Assembly: GCA_007375655.1 (NCBI GenBank)
Contig: VMES01000017.1
Coordinates: 1-10,238 of the forward strand
Origin: Parcubacteria group bacterium Greene0416_79
GTDB taxonomy: Bacteria; Patescibacteriota; Minisyncoccia; Phycocordibacterales; UBA10002
Length of the DNA: 10,238 nt
Direction: 5' to 3'
This document shows positions 4,860 through 10,238 of the stretch, one piece after another. The translations under genes were made by a program, and so were the position numbers. The stretch's first letter is position 1, and every line of letters begins with the position of its first letter. The notes below the pieces were generated by a model. The model was given only the letters and a program-made list of their open reading frames with translations, was not told the DNA's origin and did no database searches.

Positions 4860-4877
4860 TTGAGATGTGAAGCACAA

Positions 4878-4925
4878 CTATCGCTTCTTCCCCTTTTTCC
4901 CTTTTCCGGATTTCTTTTTTGCCAT
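4878..4925 (-). CDS. 15-residue lysine-rich mini-ORF, MAKKKSGKGKKGKKR
   Basis: Downstream of the restriction operon, an ATG at 4925 opens a 15-codon frame ending in TAG at 4878, read as MAKKKSGKGKKGKKR. Eight of fifteen residues are lysine, resembling the basic tail of the zinc-ribbon protein encoded nearby (SAKKKPAKKR). It could be a nucleic-acid-binding or ribosome-associated micropeptide, the tail of a lost gene, or chance in a purine-rich stretch. No Shine-Dalgarno and no well-placed -10 box is seen. Confidence 0.25.
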   Translation of the reverse strand: MAKKKSGKGKKGKKR

Positions 4926-4962
4926 GTTGAGACAAAGTTAATGATAATACTAAATCACGTTT

Positions 4963-5442
4963 TCAATATTTTACCATACGTTTAGCTAAGTCCACAAATC
5001 CTAAATAGTAATACTGGTCGTCTTTTTGTAACCGAGAGACATAGTTTTTGATTTCTTGGTTATCATATGAGTTCATTAGAAGGTCGCTGTGGAGATTATA
5101 TATCATGTCGTCTGACAATACACCGGATTTATTCGCGGCATCCGCCCAATTAAAAAGAATGAGATAGTTGTCCAAATCATCTTGGGTTAAGGCTCCACCA
5201 TTTTCTTGAAGAATGGGCTTATTCTCAATAATCGCGCGAATAATCTTCGGATTATTCTTAAATACTCTATCCGAGCTTATATCCTCGAACAGTTGCAGTG
5301 ATAAAGTTCCTGAAGTTGTCTCACTAAGATTGCGCAATTCTATACACGCGACATAAAAGCCGCCTAAAAGCAGCAATGTTTGAGCAATGGCGATAGTCCT
5401 AGTGAAAGTAAGAAATTTTATTATCTCTCGTATATACGTCAT
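4963..5442 (-). CDS. Small membrane-anchored protein at the end of the restriction operon
   Basis: A 159-residue protein with one N-terminal membrane segment (about residues 10-35, TRTIAIAQTLLLLGGFYVAC) and a mostly helical acidic soluble part (SLQLFEDISSDRVFKNNPKI, DDLDNYLILFNWADAAN, LSDDMIYNLHSDLLM). The layout, an N-terminal anchor followed by a helical domain of about 120 residues with a 'NYLILFNWADAANKSGVLSDDMIY' type block (shown only to describe its character), recalls DUF4760-like proteins, but this is a weak match from memory. It lies 12 bases after the GIY-YIG gene on the same strand and shares its AT-rich composition, so it belongs to the operon. As the only membrane protein of a defence-type operon it may be an effector or accessory factor; no direct evidence. 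Confidence 0.7.
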   Translation of the reverse strand: MTYIREIIKFLTFTRTIAIAQTLLLLGGFYVACIELRNLSETTSGTLSLQLFEDISSDRVFKNNPKIIRAIIENKPILQENGGALTQDDLDNYLILFNWADAANKSGVLSDDMIYNLHSDLLMNSYDNQEIKNYVSRLQKDDQYYYLGFVDLAKRMVKY

Positions 5443-5454
5443 TCTGATTTGAAT

Positions 5455-6315
5455 CTAGGAACGGTAAACTTCCTCTAGCGTTTTCCCATCCTCCGTTTTC
5501 CACTTCTTCCACCCACTCGTTGAGTTACCGAGAATAATATCTGACGCGGCACTTGGACTATTGAAAACGTAATCCTTTATAAAAACATAAAATCCGTCTG
5601 CCCGTTCTTCTACATAGCCAGTTGCGATAAGTTTTTCAATAAGTCTTTTATTCCTATCCACAACAGCTCTACTAAAATTTGTAGTCGCAGTTGACCCCTT
5701 GTATACAACAAATCCGTCATTCGTCATGCGGCCCGTAGCACTCGCTTCTTTGCCCTTGCATACAAAAAGCGGGTCTGATGAATCCTTTCGTTCCCTTGAG
5801 ATAGCCTCATGTAAAATCGGGTAACCGAGAGCAGAAAGTAACAGCTGTAGGTGCTTAAGAAATTCCTCCACCTCTGCGACATCGGCTTCCGATAAAGACG
5901 GCAATGAGGAGTCTGCGCCGTTTTGAAGCTCGTATCTTTTTGCCTTATTCGCCAAAGATAAACATCGGCTTTCCAGAAACTTTACATGGGCTTTTGTTAA
6001 GTTATTATCTTTGCTCACAAAAGCAATCGCTGTCTGCCAGAAATCCTTATTGTTATCGTGATGAAATAACCTATTCCAAAGATTTTCTGCCTCTCCCACG
6101 TATACTGTAGGTAATAACGCTTCTTCTGTTTCCTTACCAACTAGAAAATACACCGCTGGTTTGTTACATTCCGACCTGCTCTTTGCTTCTTTGAGCTTAT
6201 TTCGCGGTATGATAACGGCTTGTCCAACCCAGTTGCTTAACTCAACTGTACGCAAGCCGTCCGGCTCACCGTCTATTAGGAACATTTTTATAGTCTTAGG
6301 GCTTTGCAAACTCAT
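5455..6315 (-). CDS. GIY-YIG nuclease-like protein with C-terminal DUF4357
   Basis: A 286-residue protein. The GIY-YIG domain spans roughly residues 50-125: AVYFLVG (54-60) and TVYVGEAENL (70-79) are the two signature strands, Arg82 in LWNRLF and Glu115 in HVKFLESRCL are in the positions of the catalytic arginine and glutamate, so the nuclease may be active. A helical linker follows (about 140-172), then a C-terminal part (about 195-283) with GFVVYKGS and FNSPSAASDIILGNSTSGW...W, characteristic of DUF4357. Proteins of this architecture are often found beside restriction-modification genes; their role there is not settled. It starts 9 bases after the endonuclease stop and ends 12 bases before the membrane-protein gene. 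No Shine-Dalgarno; translation is probably coupled. Confidence 0.85.
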   Translation of the reverse strand: MSLQSPKTIKMFLIDGEPDGLRTVELSNWVGQAVIIPRNKLKEAKSRSECNKPAVYFLVGKETEEALLPTVYVGEAENLWNRLFHHDNNKDFWQTAIAFVSKDNNLTKAHVKFLESRCLSLANKAKRYELQNGADSSLPSLSEADVAEVEEFLKHLQLLLSALGYPILHEAISRERKDSSDPLFVCKGKEASATGRMTNDGFVVYKGSTATTNFSRAVVDRNKRLIEKLIATGYVEERADGFYVFIKDYVFNSPSAASDIILGNSTSGWKKWKTEDGKTLEEVYRS

Positions 6316-6324
6316 AAATGAAAT

Positions 6325-7851
6325 CTATAAACTATAAAGCACCTCGCTTTCATCCAAGTGCTTAATGAACTCCTCGATTGTTTTCGGAGCAATAAAAAGA
6401 CCGTCGGTCTTTTTTACAAATTCAATCTGTCTCAAAGAATCTGAAAAGATGCTCGGCGCAACAAAGTAACACATTGAACTTTTTGCTTTCTTTCCAAATT
6501 CTTCCAAATGGCGAACAATAGGCCACACTTCCATCATGGTTTGAGTTCTGCCTTCCGACATTGTAACCTCAATTAAAATGCCGTTTACATTTTCGTAACA
6601 CTCAATATCTCCTGTGTTTCCAGTACCGGCGGCGGTTGCCGTTGGAATGCCCTCGTCATCAACAGGATAATTAGGAATAACTTTTACCTTCGGGAACTTT
6701 GACTTAATTGCTAGTGCTGTCAAGAACTCTAATCTAATAGGGTTTGATAGGTATTTCAAAATCTCATCGTTGGTCAATTGCCTACCTCCAAGATTCAACA
6801 TTTCCGTTTTTATGGTCTCCCAAGGATAAACCTTAATCCACTTTTTCAAGTACTTATCCTGTTCTTCAACCGTTACGGACTTGGTTAAAACAGAAACCAG
6901 ATTTTGGTCCACTTTGGAGATATATTCAAAATACTTTTCCTCGGAATCATACTTCTCATATTTTGCGTAAGTCTTAAGAACATAGTCAACCTTTGCCTGT
7001 TCGTTCTTGTTTATGTCAATAAATCGGCCACCGCCACGAAGTGAGATTAAGCCAGTTAGCCTCATTTTCCTGACAAACTCGTCGGGATAGTCAGTCATTA
7101 TAGACTCGTTATCCCGTACTATGTCCGTCCCCTGCATTATCTCATCTCGGCATATTTCAGAAATAACTTCCATACTTGGAGAGTATCCAAATCTCTTTCG
7201 CAACTGTTTGATTCGTACATATAACTTCTCCGCGTCACTATCTTTCCAATAAATTACTAAGGGAATCTCTAATCTCGAAATGCCTGTATTGTTAAAGTTC
7301 TTATCCTCGTTTAGCCTTTTTATCACTTGTAACAGAAGGATTAATGGGACATTTTCATTCAGCACTCTACGAAAGGGGTTATTACTCTGATATTTCACGA
7401 AAGCATTTAGAAATGCTTGTTGCTCAAACTCCGGATGATTAGAATCGACCAATTTCAAACCAATTTCGGAAAATCTAATAGGTTTCCCAATTTCATAGAA
7501 AACAAAACCAAGCTCTTTCGCAAGCTTAAACCATGTATCAAAACGAGATGGCCAACCTTTATTAAACCCTGCTTCTTTGTGATTCTGTGGATTATCTTTT
7601 AGGACTTTGGCTACCTCCTTGTCTGTTAAGGGGCTCTTTTCGTTAATCTTATTTTTAATAGTTTTGGTTAGTCTTGTAGGTTTATATAATCCGATTCTTA
7701 TCAGTTCGCCGGAGATCTCCTCTGCTAACTCATTTGCTAAAACCTGTCTATCATAATTTTTAAGCACGCCTAAAAACCACTTCAACCGTTCAGGGTTTCT
7801 CATTGTTGTTGTAAACAATAGCGGCTTATATTCTGATGCACGTCTGTTCAT
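6325..7851 (-). CDS. AlwI-family type IIS restriction endonuclease
   Basis: A 508-residue protein resembling the AlwI restriction endonuclease family (PF09491). The N-terminus LLFTTTMRNPERLKWFLGVL (11-30) matches the typical 'TT.RNPERI..FL..L' opening of that family, followed by a long helical DNA-recognition region and a C-terminal nuclease core. There, Asp415 in NTGDIECYE and Glu428/Thr430 in GILIEVTMSEGRTQ fit a PD-(D/E)XK-type active site with E-x-T in place of E-x-K, preceded by the helix RLEFLTALAIKSKFP. AlwI itself recognises GGATC and cuts a few bases outside it; the exact target of this enzyme is inferred. It begins 4 bases after the Dam-like methylase, as expected for a restriction gene following its protective methylases. 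Full length; no frameshift. Confidence 0.85.
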   Translation of the reverse strand: MNRRASEYKPLLFTTTMRNPERLKWFLGVLKNYDRQVLANELAEEISGELIRIGLYKPTRLTKTIKNKINEKSPLTDKEVAKVLKDNPQNHKEAGFNKGWPSRFDTWFKLAKELGFVFYEIGKPIRFSEIGLKLVDSNHPEFEQQAFLNAFVKYQSNNPFRRVLNENVPLILLLQVIKRLNEDKNFNNTGISRLEIPLVIYWKDSDAEKLYVRIKQLRKRFGYSPSMEVISEICRDEIMQGTDIVRDNESIMTDYPDEFVRKMRLTGLISLRGGGRFIDINKNEQAKVDYVLKTYAKYEKYDSEEKYFEYISKVDQNLVSVLTKSVTVEEQDKYLKKWIKVYPWETIKTEMLNLGGRQLTNDEILKYLSNPIRLEFLTALAIKSKFPKVKVIPNYPVDDEGIPTATAAGTGNTGDIECYENVNGILIEVTMSEGRTQTMMEVWPIVRHLEEFGKKAKSSMCYFVAPSIFSDSLRQIEFVKKTDGLFIAPKTIEEFIKHLDESEVLYSL

Positions 7852-7855
7852 ACCT

Positions 7856-8761
7856 TTAGTAGTTGGTTATCAAGACCTCTTTAATCTTCTTTTTACTGTT
7901 GTCGTGATAACTGATGTAATTGCTTTTTATGTCGTGTACCTTATATTTCCCCATCCAATCTAACAGCAAGTCATTCTTATCTCCGTTATAATGCGTTACG
8001 TTAGACAGTGCAAATCTAACACCTTCCGAGTGGAGTTTGTCAATCAACTTGAGCAAATCAGACTCCGCCGTTCTGTCCCAAAGCTTGTTATACTCACTTG
8101 AAGCGATTAGATAAGGAGGGTCGAGGTAGACAAAATCGTTCCGTGAAAATATCTTATTAGAGAAGAAAGACCGGAAATCCTTTGCGGTCAACTCAATACG
8201 TTTGTCTCCCACAAACTCAAAATATGCATTCAGTGCCGAGACGACGTTTTTATTAAAGTCTACATTGCCTACGGGTAAATTGAACTTGCCCCCGCCGTTA
8301 AATCTGAGCATTCGATTGAACCCATATATAAGCAAGATGTACAAAATCAACGGGTCATTTTCCTTTTCGTTGTTAACACACACCCGCAATTTTTCATAAC
8401 CTTCTTTGTTGAACCTTGCAAAATATGTTTTCTTCCATTGCTCTTTCAACGAACTAGGAACTATATCTTCCTTATAAGACTTTGAGAGTCCGTATTTTTG
8501 AGTTATTTTTTCTACTGCCCTAAAAAATGTATCGGGGTTTTTCGCGCTCTTGATTAAGAGACTGTGTATTGCAACGAGATGCTTGTTTACATCATTTAAG
8601 AAATACTTTTTCGCGGTAATATTCAAGAATACTGTACCGCCACCAACAAATGGCTCAAAAAAAGTGTTCACCTCCTTGGGGAAGAAGTTGACCAACTGAT
8701 TCATCAGCTTGTATTTATCTCCAACATAGAATAGCGGAGACCTTTTTATACTTTTTGTCAT
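7856..8761 (-). CDS. Dam-like N6-adenine DNA methyltransferase (D12 class)
   Basis: A 301-residue enzyme with the motif order of the Dam/M.DpnII alpha class: motif X SPLFYVGDKYKL (8-19), the S-adenosylmethionine-binding motif FFEPFVGGGTVFLN (34-47), NDVN (56-59), the Dam-type block GFNRMLRFNGGGKFNLPVGN (147-166), and catalytic motif IV DPPY (214-217). Enzymes of this group usually methylate the adenine of GATC, which fits an AlwI-type partner. Length is typical (about 270-300). The start ATG overlaps the TGA of the upstream fusion gene (ATGA, 8758-8761), so the two are translationally coupled. The protein would shield the host DNA from the endonuclease encoded next. Confidence 0.93.
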   Translation of the reverse strand: MTKSIKRSPLFYVGDKYKLMNQLVNFFPKEVNTFFEPFVGGGTVFLNITAKKYFLNDVNKHLVAIHSLLIKSAKNPDTFFRAVEKITQKYGLSKSYKEDIVPSSLKEQWKKTYFARFNKEGYEKLRVCVNNEKENDPLILYILLIYGFNRMLRFNGGGKFNLPVGNVDFNKNVVSALNAYFEFVGDKRIELTAKDFRSFFSNKIFSRNDFVYLDPPYLIASSEYNKLWDRTAESDLLKLIDKLHSEGVRFALSNVTHYNGDKNDLLLDWMGKYKVHDIKSNYISYHDNSKKKIKEVLITNY

Positions 8762-10086
8762 TTGGTTTTAGTCACAAAAAGAAACTCCTTGTGATTGTTA
8801 AAATCAGTATTTCCTGCATTAAAATGTCGATAATCCTTCTCAAAGACTTTTGTCTCCCCTTTTTCAGACAAAATCCTGTGAATTTCTTCGTGTGTAATTT
8901 TATTGAGCGAAGAACTACTTTTCGAAGCGTAGGTGTTGTTATATGAAACAACCAAAAATCTCGCGTCTATATCTCGTACTAACTCTGCGAGTTTGTCTTT
9001 TGCAGTATTCCGACAGTAATCACTCATATTTTCTTCTGTGGGTTTTAGTGCTGTTCCGTAGAGTTTAGGTTGGTCCCACTTAACTAAAGTCTCAAGTACG
9101 TGATAAAAACGGCTGTATTGCCTTGAATTGTAGGGTGGATCAATGTATACGATATCCGTGTGTATTTTCCGTGCCAAAACATTTGCATCTTCTCTATATA
9201 CCTCAACGTCTTCAACCTGAATGGGAAAAATGGAACGCATTGCAAAAGTATCATCAACCAGCGTTTTCTTAAAGTATGCGTCATAGTGACCGACTGTATT
9301 GGCAATTTTATCTATTGCATACAGCAGTGAAGAAATAAGTACGTAGTACTCCTTTTCAGTTAAAATATTTTTCTTTTTCTCGATATCATCTCGAATGAAC
9401 CCAATGACTTTTGCAGAACTCCGGCTAAAGTACTTTCCACCAAAGTTCCGAGAAAAGTAATTGTCCCGCAAGTCCTTTCCGTTTATGAGATTGTATTCTT
9501 GAATAATGCTGTCAGTTTTCTTTTTGTCCCATTCACCCTTATCAAAGAACGCCTTATAGATAGCGTGATTAGAATGCAGAAAATCGTTTACAATGACATT
9601 CTTAAAACGTGTCGCGGCTCTTGCCGCCACAACGCCAGTACCCGCAAAAATATCCGTGAAAGAATTACCGCTACACTCTTTATCTAAAATAGAGAAAATC
9701 CAATCAGCTAACTTGTACTTATTACCGATATATCGGCGGTTTTGTAGTTGAGAGAGGTTCTCCGCTTTACTAAAGAGTGGCAATGCCGTCTGACTATTTG
9801 ACTCCTTTTCCTGATAAAATCTTTTGACTAACGAAATCGCTGCTACAATTTGTAACGCCTTGGCGCTGCCGATTCCTGCGATTTTTCGTAAATCACCTAC
9901 GGTAATATCCAAAAAATCTTTACCGGACTTCTGAATAATTTGCTTTGCAAGTTCCTGAACATTTTTCCCTTGTATTCCACTACCCAAAACAATAGCCAAA
10001 AGTTCGCTTTTGGATAATGCATCCGGTCCTTTCTCAAGAAATTTCTCTCTTGGACGGCTATCTTTCGGTAAGTCCTTGATTTTCAT
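8758..10086 (-). CDS. RadC N-terminal (HhH) domain fused to D12-class adenine methyltransferase
   Basis: A 442-residue fusion. The first 90 residues are the N-terminal part of RadC/UPF0758: MKIKDLPKDSRPREKFLEKG, then ALSKSELLAIVLGSG, a Q-rich helix, and a helix-hairpin-helix DNA-binding element (VGDLRKIAGIGSAKALQI). The JAB/MPN metalloprotease-like domain that normally follows is missing. After a linker comes a second adenine methylase: motif X RRYIGNKYKLADWI, motif I TDIFAGTGVVAA, and motif IV VYIDPPYNSRQYSRFYHVLE. It differs from the Dam-like neighbour and resembles another branch of the D12 class. The ATG at 10086 is chosen over a GTG at 10095 because RadC proteins start MKIKDLP and the GTG touches the -10 box, so it would not be transcribed. 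First gene of the operon. Confidence 0.88.
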   Translation of the reverse strand: MKIKDLPKDSRPREKFLEKGPDALSKSELLAIVLGSGIQGKNVQELAKQIIQKSGKDFLDITVGDLRKIAGIGSAKALQIVAAISLVKRFYQEKESNSQTALPLFSKAENLSQLQNRRYIGNKYKLADWIFSILDKECSGNSFTDIFAGTGVVAARAATRFKNVIVNDFLHSNHAIYKAFFDKGEWDKKKTDSIIQEYNLINGKDLRDNYFSRNFGGKYFSRSSAKVIGFIRDDIEKKKNILTEKEYYVLISSLLYAIDKIANTVGHYDAYFKKTLVDDTFAMRSIFPIQVEDVEVYREDANVLARKIHTDIVYIDPPYNSRQYSRFYHVLETLVKWDQPKLYGTALKPTEENMSDYCRNTAKDKLAELVRDIDARFLVVSYNNTYASKSSSSLNKITHEEIHRILSEKGETKVFEKDYRHFNAGNTDFNNHKEFLFVTKTK

Positions 10087-10095
10087 ATTACCCAC

Positions 10096-10104
10096 ATTCT
10101 AGCA
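10096..10104 (-). promoter_or_regulatory. Extended -10 promoter of the restriction-modification operon
   Basis: Minus-strand TGC-TAGAAT (hexamer 10096-10101, TG extension 10102-10104). The expected transcription start is 10089, three bases before the ATG at 10086. No clear -35. The position excludes the GTG at 10095 as a start. No operator-like inverted repeat or C-protein box is seen next to it. Confidence 0.55.
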
Positions 10105-10131
10105 TTCTTTTGAGTAAAAACAGCCGCCCGA

Positions 10132-10214
10132 CCCTCGCCCCGCTTTTCCATTACTGACTTAAAAAACACGCGCGCATTCTTAAGAAAAAATGGAAAAGGA
10201 AAGCGGGGCGAGGG
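10132..10214 (-). repeat. Hairpin carrying the right copy of the island-flanking 25-bp motif
   Basis: ccctcgccccgctt (10132-10145) pairs perfectly with aagcggggcgaggg (10201-10214), and the stem continues through ttccatt (10146-10152) with aatggaa (10189-10195) past a five-base bulge; cttaa/ttaag can pair near the loop. The 25-base motif (10140-10164) is the exact inverted copy of 4185-4209. A further GC-rich hairpin follows to the window end (cccgcc 10216-10221 with ggcggg 10232-10237). Confidence 0.8.
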
Positions 10215-10238
10215 GCCCGCCGAGTCCGCGAGGCGGGG

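Larger units (their letters stand above)
4117..4877. other. Hairpin-rich noncoding region, candidate structured RNA or repeat cluster
   Basis: About 760 GC-rich bases without a believable protein frame; the frames that stay open are rich in arginine, serine and proline and mirror one another across inverted repeats. It contains at least seven stems of 8-22 bp: 4170-4213, 4308-4329 with 4649-4670, 4276-4286 with 4636-4646, 4413-4437, 4439-4446 with 4538-4545, 4455-4504 and 4701-4788, and ends in a terminator-like hairpin for the plus strand (4819-4859). The motif cctcg(gg)catt..ccg recurs at 4296, 4308 and 4363 and inverted at 4656-4670. No tmRNA, RNase P, SRP, 6S or rRNA signature was recognised. 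It also marks the left edge of the AT-rich restriction-modification island. Confidence 0.6.

Noticed and set aside
4117..4877. A known large RNA (tmRNA, RNase P, SRP, 6S, group II intron)
   Set aside because: None of the conserved cores was found, such as a tRNA-like end with GGTTCGA for tmRNA or GAGGAAAGTCC for RNase P.
373..4962. CRISPR array
   Set aside because: The repeats are inverted and of different sequence, without regular direct repeats separated by unique spacers, and no cas gene is present.
8758..10095. GTG start at 10095 for the fusion gene
   Set aside because: The codon directly abuts the -10 box and would not be in the transcript; RadC proteins begin at the following ATG (MKIKDLP).

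Overview
The window looks like a piece of a Candidate Phyla Radiation (Patescibacteria, probably Parcubacteria-like) chromosome. The reasons are a CxxC-x17-CxxC zinc-ribbon protein with a glycine/arginine-rich head and lysine-rich tail, several small orphan membrane proteins, almost no Shine-Dalgarno sites, promoters placed so that transcripts would begin at or within 3 nt of the start codon, and TGA used as stop. The lineage is an inference; no rRNA or tRNA gene was seen.

Left half (1-4.1 kb, GC-rich, ordinary GATC frequency): on the minus strand lie the 5' part of an endonuclease IV gene (cut by the window edge), a small HExxH metallopeptidase, a short remnant of the TypA/BipA C-terminus, and a two-helix membrane protein with a coiled coil. 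On the plus strand are three small overlapping or abutting frames (2176-3280) encoding a 45-aa protein and two membrane proteins; they end at a bidirectional terminator (3276-3308) shared with the convergent zinc-ribbon gene. The gene-free stretch 373-940 holds a series of unusually perfect palindromes.

Middle (3959-4962): about 1 kb of noncoding, GC-rich DNA. It contains a good sigma70-type promoter with a structured leader for the zinc-ribbon gene, then a dense set of hairpins and long-range complementary segments ending in a terminator-like hairpin, and a 15-residue lysine-rich mini-ORF.

Right half (4963-10086, AT-rich, strikingly poor in GATC): a tightly packed minus-strand operon in the order RadC-N/HhH::adenine methylase fusion, Dam-like adenine methylase, AlwI-family restriction endonuclease, GIY-YIG/DUF4357 protein, and a small membrane protein. 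It reads as a type IIS-like restriction-modification island whose probable target has a GATC core (AlwI family: GGATC). Two inverted copies of a 25-bp motif, each embedded in a hairpin with a different but self-complementary stem, flank the operon at 4185-4209 and 10140-10164. The composition shift, GATC depletion and flanking repeats together suggest a horizontally acquired cassette.

The most notable points are the RadC N-terminal domain fused to a DNA methylase in place of its usual JAB/MPN domain, the folded repeats around the island, and the structured noncoding region beside it.
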